Below are positions 44,286 through 54,885 of a DNA stretch of 64,000 nt, one piece after another. The stretch spans positions 1-64,000 of the forward strand of contig JAMLIV010000009.1 in NCBI GenBank assembly GCA_023954075.1, read 5' to 3'. A model generated the notes under the pieces. It saw only the letters and a list, made by a program, of their open reading frames with translations. It had not been told where the DNA came from and did not search any database. The first letter of the stretch is position 1; each line of letters starts with the position of its first letter. A program made the translations under genes and the position numbers. The DNA comes from Lysobacteraceae bacterium (lineage in GTDB: Bacteria > Pseudomonadota > Gammaproteobacteria > Xanthomonadales > Xanthomonadaceae).

Positions 44286-44816
44286 ATGATCCGCAGCCAC
44301 GCCGGTTTCACCCTGATCGAACTGCTGATGACGCTGGCCGTCATGGCGCTGCTCGCCGGCATCGGCGCGCCTCCGATGGGCCGCCTGCTGGTGCGGGCGA
44401 GCGCTTCCTCGGCACACAATCTGGTCATGACCGGTTTCGCGTCCGCGCGGCTGCACGCCGTCAGCCAGGGCCGGGCCGTCACGGTCTGCCCCGGAGACGC
44501 GGCCATCGGCTGCCGCGCCGGCGGGCGCTGGGAAGGCGGCTGGATATTGTTCGTGGATCGCAACGGCGACGACCGCTTCGGTCCGGAGGACACCCTGCTG
44601 CGGGTCGAGCAGCCGCTTTCGCCACGCCTGGCCATCCAGAGCGGCAGCACCCGGCCGCGCGCCGTGTTCCGCCCCAACGGGATGTCCGGCGGGGCCAACC
44701 TCACCCTGCGGATCTGCGCCGATGGCGCGGTGCAATCGGCCGTGATCCTGAGCAACGCCGGCCGCGCGCGCTCCGCCACCGCGTCCGAACGCGCGGCGAT
44801 GAGCGCCTGCAGTTGA
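44286..44816 (+). CDS. Type IV pilin-like protein, GspH/FimT family
   Basis: A 176-aa minor pilin/pseudopilin. The short leader ends in a PilD site, HAG then FTLIELLMTLAVMALLAGIG, with Glu at +5 of the mature protein. The remainder fits the GspH/FimT beta domain (GWILFVDRNGDDRFGPEDTLLR) with two cysteines near the C-terminus (RICADG, SACS). GGAG lies 7 bp upstream of the ATG. It stands alone; no pilus assembly genes are nearby. It may act in a type IV pilus priming complex encoded elsewhere. Confidence 0.87.
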   Translation: MIRSHAGFTLIELLMTLAVMALLAGIGAPPMGRLLVRASASSAHNLVMTGFASARLHAVSQGRAVTVCPGDAAIGCRAGGRWEGGWILFVDRNGDDRFGPEDTLLRVEQPLSPRLAIQSGSTRPRAVFRPNGMSGGANLTLRICADGAVQSAVILSNAGRARSATASERAAMSACS

Positions 44817-44900
44817 TTGGCGGGTGATTGCCGATTCGGATGGGCCCGCCGTGGTGCGTCTGGCCGACGCCGGGCGCGTCTCAAGGATTGCGTCAGCCCC

Positions 44901-44906
44901 TACAAT
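44901..44906 (+). promoter_or_regulatory. Putative parC promoter -10 (TACAAT)
   Basis: TACAAT lies 32 bp before the parC ATG, in the context CCC-TACAAT-GCAC. No convincing -35 is present. The predicted leader is about 25 nt. Confidence 0.45.
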
Positions 44907-44938
44907 GCACGGCTGATCCGTCCCGCCCGCGATTCCGA

Positions 44939-47197
<2,259 letters not shown>

Positions 47198-47372
47198 GGA
47201 AGGCCCGGGCGCGCCGGCGCTTTTGTGACCCGAAACACGAATTGCGCAGGGAAGCGGCAAAAACGACTGGATAAGCGGAACGCGCTCTGCGAAGATGCAG
47301 CCTCGCGTCACAAGGTGACACGCCACGTCGCACTGCGACACCCCCTGTCAACATCAAGTTGCGAGACCGCCC

Positions 47373-47798
47373 GTGAAACTGCTGACCCGCCTGCTCGTGT
47401 TCTGCCGCTACACCGTGCTCAACCGCCAGCTGCGGGAAATCAAGCGCAGCGTGTTTGAACTGCCCGTCACGGCGCAGCGCGCGGTCGGCAATCTGGTGAT
47501 GAGCGAGATCGAAGCCGCCACCAAGACGCCGGTTCCGCACCTGTACGGCAGCAGCAGCACCGACGTGCACCAGCCTTGGGGCGACGGTGCGACCCTGGCC
47601 TTCACCCGTGCGCGCTCTCGCGTTCCGCAGCTTCGGCTGCGCGGGCTGGCGCTGTGGCTGGCGATCGTCTATCAGGAAACCAATGACTCGCCCCATGCCA
47701 GCATGCAGTCGCTGCATCGCGAGGCGCTAGGGCTCATGGGCCTGCTGAAGGGCACCTACGGCAAACCGATCGCCGAGGCGGCCAGCGCGACGGCCTGA
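47373..47798 (+). CDS. Hypothetical protein
   Basis: A 141-aa basic protein starting with GTG. No family recognised. It is mainly helical, has no signal peptide or membrane helix, and ends in a small Ala-rich tail. The region QPWGDGATLAFTRARSRVPQLRLRGLALWLAIVYQETNDSP is the most distinctive. The 175-bp gap after parC is less GC-rich and contains a perfect GTCAC-aag-GTGAC dyad at 47307-47319 that could be an operator for this gene. Codon use matches the surrounding genes. Confidence 0.6.
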   Translation: MKLLTRLLVFCRYTVLNRQLREIKRSVFELPVTAQRAVGNLVMSEIEAATKTPVPHLYGSSSTDVHQPWGDGATLAFTRARSRVPQLRLRGLALWLAIVYQETNDSPHASMQSLHREALGLMGLLKGTYGKPIAEAASATA

Positions 47799-47954
47799 AT
47801 GCGGTCGACCCACTCGTCCTGATTCCGCAGGCTGCCCGCGCTGACACGCGCCCCTGACGCGGCCAGCCAATCGCGCGTGGCATGGCGCTCGAACGCCGGA
47901 GACTTGCACCGCCATACCGGCACCTGCCCATGCGTCGCCGGGCGCGGCCATAGT

Positions 47955-47983
47955 GTGATTATTCTAGGCACACGGCCTAAAAT
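47955..47983 (+). promoter_or_regulatory. Putative phasin promoter with internal dyad
   Basis: -10 TAAAAT at 47978-47983; a weak -35 GTGATT at 47955-47960 lies 17 bp upstream. Within the spacer an inverted repeat TAGGC-acacg-GCCTA (47965-47979) could bind a repressor. The predicted leader to the phasin ATG is ~35 nt. Confidence 0.4.
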
Positions 47984-48024
47984 CACGTTTTGCACCGCCC
48001 CGTCCGCACTCATCGGAACGCCCC

Positions 48025-48729
48025 ATGGCCAAGTTCAAGTCCGCCACCCCCGGCACCTCCGCTCCGGCCAAGCCGGCCCCGACCCGCAAGCCCGCCGCAG
48101 CGAAGACGACTGCCAAAAAGCCTGCCGCGAAAACCACGGCATCGGCGCGCAAGCCGCCGGCTGCGCCGCGGGCCGGGAATCCGGCAGCGCACGGAATCAT
48201 GGACTCCGCCCAGCAGATCTGGTCGACCGGCGTGAAGGCGCTGGGCCGCGCGCAGCAGGAAAGCACGCGCCTGTTCGAGGCGCTGGTCAAGGAAGGTGCC
48301 AACGTGGAAAAGAAGACCCGCTCGCTTGCCAGCGGCAAGGTCAACGCCGTGCGCGGCTCGGTCGAGAACCGCGTCGAGCAGGTCAAGGATCGAGCGGCCG
48401 ACACCTGGGATCGCCTTGAAAAGGTGTTCGAAGAGCGCGTCCAGCGCGCCCTCGTGCGCCTCGGCGTACCGGGCCGCGACGAGCTTCAGGCCCTGATCCA
48501 GCGCGTCGACCAGCTCAATGCGCGCCTGCGCGACCTGGCCGACGCCCCCGGTTCCGGGAAAAACGCCCCGGCCGCACCGACCGCCACGCCTGCGGCCAAG
48601 CCCGCCGCCGCGAAGAAAAAGGCCGTCGCCAAGGCACCCGCCGGAGCGAAACCGGCGGTAAAGAAGGCGGCGAAGAAAGCCAAGGCAACGACGCCTGCGG
48701 CATCCGCGCCCGCATCCGGCCAGGACTGA
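48025..48729 (+). CDS. Phasin-like polyhydroxyalkanoate granule-associated protein
   Basis: A 234-aa protein with a helical phasin core (residues ~60-180: IMDSAQQIWSTGVKALGRAQQESTRLFEALVKEG, then a long amphipathic segment VENRVEQVKDRAADTWDRLEKVF). It is flanked by histone-H1-like tails: an N-terminal Ala/Pro/Lys stretch (~1-50) and a C-terminal Lys/Ala stretch (~185-234). Similar proteins (PhaF type) coat PHA granules and bind DNA through the tail. No PHA synthase or depolymerase gene is close, so its role in granules is inferred. Confidence 0.82.
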   Translation: MAKFKSATPGTSAPAKPAPTRKPAAAKTTAKKPAAKTTASARKPPAAPRAGNPAAHGIMDSAQQIWSTGVKALGRAQQESTRLFEALVKEGANVEKKTRSLASGKVNAVRGSVENRVEQVKDRAADTWDRLEKVFEERVQRALVRLGVPGRDELQALIQRVDQLNARLRDLADAPGSGKNAPAAPTATPAAKPAAAKKKAVAKAPAGAKPAVKKAAKKAKATTPAASAPASGQD

Positions 48730-48830
48730 AAACCGCCCGCCTGCGCCGCCGACGCTGCAGGTCGGCAGCGCGAATTGCCACAGCCCCCCCCCGATCCGCC
48801 GTGGCGGGCCTGTCGGCGCGGAAGCCGCGC

Positions 48831-48836
48831 TATGAT
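48831..48836 (+). promoter_or_regulatory. Putative -10 (TATGAT) of the Mrr-like gene
   Basis: TATGAT occurs 30 bp before the ATG at 48867, in the GC-TATGAT-GCGC context shared with several other start regions here. No -35 is evident. Confidence 0.35.
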
Positions 48837-48866
48837 GCGCGCCTGATTCCCGCCGGCGGATACTCC

Positions 48867-49880
48867 ATGGGATTTGCTTCCCTGCTCAACCACCCGTGGC
48901 CGATTGCGCTGGCCACGCTCGTCATCGTGTTCCTGCTCATGGCCCGCATTCTGGGTGCATTCCGCACCGAGCGGGTCGAGGCGAATGCGGGCATCGCGCT
49001 GCTGTGCGCGATGCGCTGGAACGAATTCAGCCGCCTGATTTCCGAAGTCCTGAAGGATCGCGGCATGCAGCCGGCAGGTACGGATCGCGCCCCTGGCCAG
49101 GACGGTTTCGACCTCCTGTTCGCACGCGGCACCGCGCGCTATCTGGTGCAATGCAGGAACGGCGCGAACCAGGTCGTCACCTCGGCGGCCGTGGGCCAGC
49201 TGCACGCGCTGGCGCAGGTCGAGGGTGCCGATGGCGCGATCATCGTGTCTTGCGCCAGCGCCGACCCGGAGGCCGTGAAACTGGCGAGAGAGCGGCGCAT
49301 CGAAATCCTTGCCGGGCCCGAACTCTGGGCCCACGTCAGGACCTGGGTGGCGCACGACCAGCGCGTCGACGCCGAAAGCGTGGCGCTGGCCGCCAGGCGC
49401 AAGCGACTGCTGAGCGCGACGCTGGTCGCGCTCACGGCCGCGATCGCGGCCTTCGCCATCGTCAGCCTGACGGCTCCCGCGCCGACCGCGTCGCCGCCCC
49501 GGGAACCCGGCGCGGCGGCACCCGTCACCCCCGAACCCGCGGTCACGCCGCAGCCGACCCCACAGTCCACGCCGCAGCCCGCCGCACCGGCGCTGCCCGA
49601 TGCCACGCTAACCGACCAGCAGCTCGCCTCGCGCCGCGCTTCGGCGGTCATGGAGGTACGCGACCTGACCCAGGTGGCCAACGCCGTCTGGCAGACCCGC
49701 TCCACGCTTCAGATCAGCCTGCAGGAAATGCTCGCCGATGCGGAGCTGGCTACTTTGGTGGACGATATCTGCCGTTCGCTCCTGCAGTACGAGGAACTGC
49801 GCTTCACCCGCTTGCAGGTCGACGTGCCCGGCGGCGACGCCGACCAGCCCATGCAGGTGCGCTGGCGCCAGTGCCGCTGA
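48867..49880 (+). CDS. Membrane protein with Mrr-like restriction endonuclease fold, altered active site
   Basis: A 337-aa protein. Helix 1 (IALATLVIVFLLMARIL, ~12-28) anchors a cytoplasmic Mrr_cat-like domain (~45-155). The PD-(D/E)xK core can be read as Asp in QDGFDLLF and YLVQCRN, where the expected Lys is replaced by Arg, so cleavage activity is doubtful. A second helix follows (LVALTAAIAAFAIVSL, ~188-204), then a Pro/Ala linker and a C-terminal domain of unknown fold (~245-337). It could be a DNA- or nucleotide-sensing membrane protein rather than a restriction enzyme. No methyltransferase is adjacent. Confidence 0.75.
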   Translation: MGFASLLNHPWPIALATLVIVFLLMARILGAFRTERVEANAGIALLCAMRWNEFSRLISEVLKDRGMQPAGTDRAPGQDGFDLLFARGTARYLVQCRNGANQVVTSAAVGQLHALAQVEGADGAIIVSCASADPEAVKLARERRIEILAGPELWAHVRTWVAHDQRVDAESVALAARRKRLLSATLVALTAAIAAFAIVSLTAPAPTASPPREPGAAAPVTPEPAVTPQPTPQSTPQPAAPALPDATLTDQQLASRRASAVMEVRDLTQVANAVWQTRSTLQISLQEMLADAELATLVDDICRSLLQYEELRFTRLQVDVPGGDADQPMQVRWRQCR

Positions 49881-49898
49881 CCCGACGCGATCCGGAAA

Positions 49899-50534
49899 TC
49901 AGATCGCCGCGCCGAGGCGACGGCCGAGGTTGACCAGCATGGCCGCGGTCGCGCCCCAGATGCGGTGCGGGCCCACCTGGTATTCCCAATAGCTGCGCAC
50001 ACGGCCGCGGTAGGGACCGCTCAAGGTGACCAGCCGATCTCCCGCCAGGAGCGGTGCCAGCGGCACCTCGAAGGCATCGGCGACTTCGTCGGGATTGGGG
50101 ATCGCGCGGTAGTCTTCGGGCAGCCGTGCCACCAGCGGCAGCACGCGGAAGCCGGTGATGGTCGCATAAGGGTCCAGAAAGCCCAGCGGCTCGACCTGTG
50201 CCGGCGCAATGGCGACTTCTTCCCAGGCTTCACGCAGAGCCGCATCCAGCGCGGAGCGATCCTGCGGATCCACCCGTCCGCCCGGGAAACTCACCTGGCC
50301 GGCGTGGTGCTGGAGGGAATCGGTGCGCCGGGTCAGGAGCACGTGCGCCCCGGTCGGGCGCGCGATCAGGCCCACGAGCACGGCGGCGTTGACCATACGG
50401 TGCGGATCGATGACGTCGGCAACCTCGTCGAGGTTCCAGCCCGGCCCGGGCGGCTCGCCCGACAGCGGCAGCAGCGACTGGCGCAGGCGCTCTGGTTCGG
50501 TCAGCGGGTTGATCGGCAGCGACAGCGGCCGCAT
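49899..50534 (-). CDS. CoA pyrophosphatase, NUDIX family (NudL-like)
   Basis: A 211-aa NUDIX hydrolase. The region QHHAGQVSFPGGRVDPQDRS followed by AALREAWEEVAI gives the NUDIX box plus the upstream UPF0035 signature that marks CoA diphosphatases, which split CoA into phosphopantetheine and 3',5'-ADP. The C-terminus RIWGATAAMLVNLGRRL is also typical. ATG 50534 is chosen over an upstream start at 50582. It converges with the Mrr-like gene (18-bp gap). Confidence 0.88.
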   Translation of the reverse strand: MRPLSLPINPLTEPERLRQSLLPLSGEPPGPGWNLDEVADVIDPHRMVNAAVLVGLIARPTGAHVLLTRRTDSLQHHAGQVSFPGGRVDPQDRSALDAALREAWEEVAIAPAQVEPLGFLDPYATITGFRVLPLVARLPEDYRAIPNPDEVADAFEVPLAPLLAGDRLVTLSGPYRGRVRSYWEYQVGPHRIWGATAAMLVNLGRRLGAAI

Positions 50535-50589
50535 CACGCCACCGCGCGGGGTGCCTGGACGGCAAACGCGCGGAGGCGGCACCCGGACA

Positions 50590-50642
50590 AAACCCCGAAA
50601 AAATGAAACACGGCCGGAACGCGCAATCCGCGTCCGGCCGTG
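50590..50642 (-). terminator. Rho-independent terminator of the FKBP gene
   Basis: Read on the minus strand: CACGGCCGGACGCG, short loop, CGCGTTCCGGCCGTG (one bulge), followed by TTTCATTTTTTCGGGG. The T-rich run fixes the direction, ending the FKBP message that stops at 50698. Confidence 0.88.
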
Positions 50643-50697
50643 GGAGGCAATCGCGATGCGCTTCCGGGCGATTCCACCCGGGAAAGCGCGGCGAGGG

Positions 50698-51375
50698 TCA
50701 TTTTACTTCGACCAGCTTCACGTCGAACACGACGGCCTGGTTGGGGCCGATCGGGCGCACCGAATCACCGTAGGCCTGCTCCGCCGGCATGAAGACTTCC
50801 CAGCGCGATCCCTGGGTCATCATCGGCAACACCTGGCGCAGCCCCGGCAGCGGCGCTTCGCCAACCCGCATCGACACCGGCTCGTTGCCCTGGTAGGTGC
50901 TGGCGAACTCCTGCCCGGTGGAGAGCGATCCGCGGAAGTGGATCTTCACGTCCGAGGCCGCCGTGGGCTTGGCACCGGTACCGGTCTCGATGACGCGGTA
51001 CTGGATGCCCGAGGACAGGGTCTGCACGCCGGTCTTGGAGCGGTTCTGGGCCAGAAAGGCGTCACTCTTGCGCTTGTTTTCACCAGCGACCTTGTCGAAC
51101 TCGGCCTTGGCTTCGTCCAGCAACTTCTTCTGCATGGCCTCGAGCGCCGCGCCCATCTGCTCGGCCGGAACCGCCGGATCGCGCTTGGCGTAGCCGTCCT
51201 GGATCGCACGGATCACGGTCGACAGGTCGACATCGACCTTGCGCTCGGTGAAGTCCTGCCCGATCTGGTAGCCGACCGCGTAGCTCAGCTTGCCCTTTTC
51301 GGACGTGGTGTCCTGCGCCAACGCGGCGCTCATCGTCGTGGCCGCCAACAGCGCGACCGTCCAGCGCAACTTCAT
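50698..51375 (-). CDS. Periplasmic FKBP-type peptidyl-prolyl isomerase (FkpA/Mip-like)
   Basis: A 225-aa exported isomerase. It has a signal peptide (LRWTVALLAATTMSAALA), an N-terminal helical dimerisation domain (YAVGYQIGQDFTERKVDVDLSTVIRAIQDG to ~95) and a C-terminal FKBP domain (VKIHFRGSLSTGQEFASTY, GLRQVLPMMTQGSRWEVFMPAEQAYG, PNQAVVFDVKLVEV). It catalyses prolyl cis-trans isomerisation and chaperones envelope proteins. AGGAG sits 7 bp before ATG 51375, which rules out the longer upstream frame. A strong terminator follows. Confidence 0.93.
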   Translation of the reverse strand: MKLRWTVALLAATTMSAALAQDTTSEKGKLSYAVGYQIGQDFTERKVDVDLSTVIRAIQDGYAKRDPAVPAEQMGAALEAMQKKLLDEAKAEFDKVAGENKRKSDAFLAQNRSKTGVQTLSSGIQYRVIETGTGAKPTAASDVKIHFRGSLSTGQEFASTYQGNEPVSMRVGEAPLPGLRQVLPMMTQGSRWEVFMPAEQAYGDSVRPIGPNQAVVFDVKLVEVK

Positions 51376-51553
51376 GCCTGTCTCCTGGTGGAACGGCCAC
51401 GCCCGTGGCCGAGAAAGAACGCGCAAGGATAGCGACGCGTACCGCGAATCGCCAGTACCCGGATTGCCCGCCCGACACGGGATCGAAAGACCGTACAGCG
51501 GGCGGAAAGTTTCACCGGCGTGCACGCGGCCATCGGCGCGGAGGCTGAGCGGC

Positions 51554-51559
51554 TACAAT
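51554..51559 (+). promoter_or_regulatory. Putative enoyl-CoA hydratase promoter -10 (TACAAT)
   Basis: GGC-TACAAT-CGGCG lies 35 bp before GTG 51594. The same core GGC-TACAAT precedes purM. No -35 is seen. Confidence 0.45.
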
Positions 51560-51593
51560 CGGCGGCCGGCATTCCACCTTTGCGGGTATCCCA

Positions 51594-52376
51594 GTGGCCT
51601 TCGTGAACCTCCTCATCGAAAACCTCGGCGCGGTGCGCCGCATCACCGTCAACCGCCCCGACAAGCTCAACGCGCTCAACGCGGCCACGCTCGACGAGCT
51701 CACCCGCGCCTTCGAGGACGCCGGCACCGATGGCTCGGTACGCGCGGTGATCCTGCGCGGCGCGGGCGAGAAGGCCTTCGTGGCCGGGGCCGACATTTCC
51801 GAACTGGCCACCGTCACCCCGGTGCAGGCGCGCGATTTCGCGCGGCGCGGCCAGCGCACCATGCGCACCGTGGAAACCCTCGGCAAACCGGTGATCGCGC
51901 AGATCAGCGGCTATGCGCTCGGCGGCGGCATGGAGCTGGCACTGGCCTGCCACCTGCGCATCGCCAGCGAAAAGGCGCGCCTGGGCCAGCCCGAGGTCAA
52001 CCTTGGCGTGCTGCCCGGCTTCGGCGGCACCCAGCGCCTGCTGCGCGTCACCGGCCGCGGCGCGACCCTGGAGCTGTGCCTGACCGGTGTCCAGATCGAC
52101 GCCGCACGTGCCTACCAGCTCAACCTCGTCAACCGCGTGGTGGCACCCGAGGCGCTGGAATCGGAGACTCTGGCGCTGGCCGAGCAGTTGGCGGCGTCCG
52201 CACCCGAAGCCCTGCGCGGCGTGCTCGACGCGGTGATCCTGGGCGGCGAGGCCGATCTGGTGACCGGGCTCGACTACGAAGCCCAGGCGTTCGCCACCTC
52301 GGCCTCCACCGAGGACATGCGCGAAGGCACCCGCGCCTTCCTGGAGCGGCGCAAGCCCGCCTTCACCGGGCGCTGA
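51594..52376 (+). CDS. Enoyl-CoA hydratase/isomerase
   Basis: A 260-aa crotonase-fold enzyme. The oxyanion-hole region AFVAGADISEL, and both catalytic glutamates (GGGMELALACHLRIAS and GQPEVNLGVLPGFGGTQRL), are present, so hydration of trans-2-enoyl-CoA is likely. The specific pathway (beta-oxidation or amino-acid degradation) cannot be told. GTG 51594 or GTG 51603 may be the start. The Rnf-like remnant follows after 15 bp and may be in the same transcript. Confidence 0.9.
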   Translation: MAFVNLLIENLGAVRRITVNRPDKLNALNAATLDELTRAFEDAGTDGSVRAVILRGAGEKAFVAGADISELATVTPVQARDFARRGQRTMRTVETLGKPVIAQISGYALGGGMELALACHLRIASEKARLGQPEVNLGVLPGFGGTQRLLRVTGRGATLELCLTGVQIDAARAYQLNLVNRVVAPEALESETLALAEQLAASAPEALRGVLDAVILGGEADLVTGLDYEAQAFATSASTEDMREGTRAFLERRKPAFTGR

Positions 52377-52391
52377 GCGCGCGGGCCGGTC

Positions 52392-52814
52392 GTGGTCGCG
52401 TCCCAGCCCTGCATCCGCTGCGGCGAGTGCGCGCCGGCCTGCCCGGCCGGCGTCCACCCGCAGCGCGTCCTCGCCGCGCTGCGCCGCGAGGCGCCGGACG
52501 AAGCGCAGTCGCTGGGATTGAATGACTGCACCGGCTGCGCTGCCTGCGACGCGCACTGTCCGAGCGCCATTCCGCTGGCCGCGCTGTTCGCCGCGGCGCG
52601 CGACGAGCTGCGGCTCGCGCGCCAGCGCAGCGACTTTTCCGCCGCCTCGCGCGTACGCTACACGCAGCGCGAGGCGCGCCTGGCGCGCGCGCGCGAGGAA
52701 CAGGCCGTCGAACGCGAACGCCAGCGCGCCGCCAACGCCTCGGCCCAGGCGGTCGCGGCGGCGCTGGCCCGCTCCCGGGCGCGACGCAAACCCGCACCCC
52801 GGGACGGGGCATGA
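52392..52814 (+). CDS. RnfC-like C-terminal fragment (2x[4Fe-4S] ferredoxin domain)
   Basis: A 140-aa protein matching only the C-terminal part of RnfC. Two clusters are present: CIRCGECAPACPAGVHPQ and CTGCAACDAHCPSAIPL. They are followed by the charged helical tail seen in RnfC (RYTQREARLARAREEQ, then AVAAALARSRARRK). The ~360-residue NADH/FMN-binding and SLBB parts of RnfC are absent, and the hydratase gene ends 15 bp upstream. GTG 52392 is the first possible start. It overlaps the RnfD-like gene by 4 bp. It may be a degenerate remnant or a repurposed ferredoxin. Confidence 0.75.
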   Translation: MVASQPCIRCGECAPACPAGVHPQRVLAALRREAPDEAQSLGLNDCTGCAACDAHCPSAIPLAALFAAARDELRLARQRSDFSAASRVRYTQREARLARAREEQAVERERQRAANASAQAVAAALARSRARRKPAPRDGA

Positions 52815-53632
52815 GCGCCTCGGCGCTGCCGGCATGGCGCGGCACGCCCACACGCCGCGCCGCCTGCGTGCTGGCGGCCATGCTGCCGGCACTGGCGCTG
52901 CAGGCCGAACGACTCGATCCGTTCCTGCCGGCGCGCTGCATCGCGCTGTGCGCCGTTGCGTTGGCCGCCGCCACCGCGTTGCGGCGCGTTCCGAATGGCA
53001 GCACCGGCCGCAGCAGCGCGGCCGTCGACCTGATCCACGCGCTGGCCACGGCGCTGCTCGTTGCGGCACTCTGGCCCGCAGCGGCCCCGACGTGGATGGC
53101 CGCGCTGGCGCTCGCTGCGAGCCTGGTCGCGGCGCGCCTGCTCGGCGGCGTCGCGGCAAATCCGTTTCCACCCGCCGCGCTCGCGCTGGCCGTCGCCACG
53201 GCACTGGCGCAGGCAGCCGGCGGCACGCTCGCGCCGGACCGCATGCTGCTGCCCGACGCCCTGCTGGTATCGGGCGTCTGGCTGGGCGGCGCATTGGCTC
53301 TGGCGGCTCTCGGCCTGCTGCGTGCTTCGCCCATGCTGGCCTTCGCCCTGCCCGTCGCCTTCGCCTGCGCCGTCGGCGCGCTGCCGGCGGCGGGCGTCGT
53401 CAGCGCGGCGCTCGCGGCCGGATTCCTGCTGGGCGAATCGCGCCACCTGCCGAGCACGGCGCAGGGACGCATCGCGGTGGCGGCGCTGGCGGGCGCCGGC
53501 ACCGCGATGGCCTGGCTGCTGGGCGCGCCGCCGGTCGCGCTGGGTGCCGCGGTCGTGCTGGCCTGCGCGCTGACGCCGTGGATCGAACGCCTGACTCTGC
53601 CGCCGCGCGCCGCCATCGAAAGCACCCCATGA
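52811..53632 (+). CDS. RnfD-like membrane protein lacking the flavin-attachment region
   Basis: A 273-aa, very hydrophobic protein (~8-9 helices). It aligns with RnfD/NqrB at ATALLVAALWPAAAPTWM, LLGGVAANPFPPAALALAV, and the C-terminal GFLLGESRHLPSTAQGRIAVAALAG. The segment that in RnfD holds the SGATP-type Thr carrying covalent FMN is missing between residues ~135 and 155, and the protein is ~80 residues shorter than usual. Gene order rnf-nth is that of many gammaproteobacterial rnfABCDGE-nth operons, supporting a shrunken Rnf locus. Function in electron transfer is doubtful. Confidence 0.72.
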   Translation: MSASALPAWRGTPTRRAACVLAAMLPALALQAERLDPFLPARCIALCAVALAAATALRRVPNGSTGRSSAAVDLIHALATALLVAALWPAAAPTWMAALALAASLVAARLLGGVAANPFPPAALALAVATALAQAAGGTLAPDRMLLPDALLVSGVWLGGALALAALGLLRASPMLAFALPVAFACAVGALPAAGVVSAALAAGFLLGESRHLPSTAQGRIAVAALAGAGTAMAWLLGAPPVALGAAVVLACALTPWIERLTLPPRAAIESTP

Positions 53633-54267
53633 AACCCGCCGATCGCACCGAACTGTTCCGCCGCCTGGCCGAACTCAATCCCCGGCCCGAAACCGAGCTG
53701 GAGTACCGCACGCCGTTCGAGTTGCTGGTGGCGGTGATCCTGTCGGCGCAGGCCACCGACGTGGGCGTCAACAAGGCCACCCGGCGGCTGTTTCCGGTCG
53801 CCAACACGCCCCAGGCCATGCTCGATCTGGGCGAGGAGGGGCTTCGGCGCCACATCGCCACCATCGGCCTGTTCAATGCCAAGGCGAAGAACATCATCGC
53901 CACCAGCCGGCTCCTGCTCGAACGCCACGGCGGCGAGGTGCCGTCCGACCGCGACGCGCTCGAAGCGCTGCCCGGCGTCGGGCGCAAGACCGCCAACGTG
54001 GTGCTGAACGTGGCCTTCGGCGAACCGACCATCGCGGTCGATACCCACATCTTCCGCGTCGCCAACCGCACCGGGCTGGCGCGCGGAAAAAACGTGGACG
54101 AGGTGGAGCGCAAGCTGCTGCGCAACGTGCCGGCGACCTACCGCAAGGATGCCCACCACTGGCTCATCCTGCACGGGCGCTACGTCTGCACGGCGCGCCG
54201 GCCGCGCTGCCCGGACTGCGTCATCGCCGATCTGTGCGCCTGGCCGGACAAGACCCGCGGCGACTGA
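53629..54267 (+). CDS. nth: Endonuclease III
   Basis: A 212-aa DNA glycosylase/AP lyase for oxidised pyrimidines. The helix-hairpin-helix is LPGVGRKTANVVL with catalytic Lys (~120), the catalytic Asp is in AVDTHIFRVANR (~138), and the [4Fe-4S] ligands are in CTARRPRCPDCVIADLC (C-X6-C-X2-C-X5-C). ATG overlaps the RnfD-like stop (ATGA). This is the conserved last gene of rnf operons. Confidence 0.97.
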   Translation: MKPADRTELFRRLAELNPRPETELEYRTPFELLVAVILSAQATDVGVNKATRRLFPVANTPQAMLDLGEEGLRRHIATIGLFNAKAKNIIATSRLLLERHGGEVPSDRDALEALPGVGRKTANVVLNVAFGEPTIAVDTHIFRVANRTGLARGKNVDEVERKLLRNVPATYRKDAHHWLILHGRYVCTARRPRCPDCVIADLCAWPDKTRGD

Positions 54268-54307
54268 GCCAGCCGCCGCCTGCTTCAGCGCGCCCGCTGC
54301 GCGCCGA

Positions 54308-54787
<480 letters not shown>

Positions 54788-54885
54788 CGAAAGACTCCGG
54801 TATCGCCGCAGGATCGCGGCAGCTTACGCCCTCACCACCACTCGTCCCGCACCGTCCCGCCGGAAACCCGACGAACGGCGCGCGA

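Noticed and set aside
47727-48013. Small minus-strand frames between the hypothetical gene and the phasin
   Set aside because: They overlap each other in different frames, show no ribosome-binding site or family motif, and overlap the phasin promoter.
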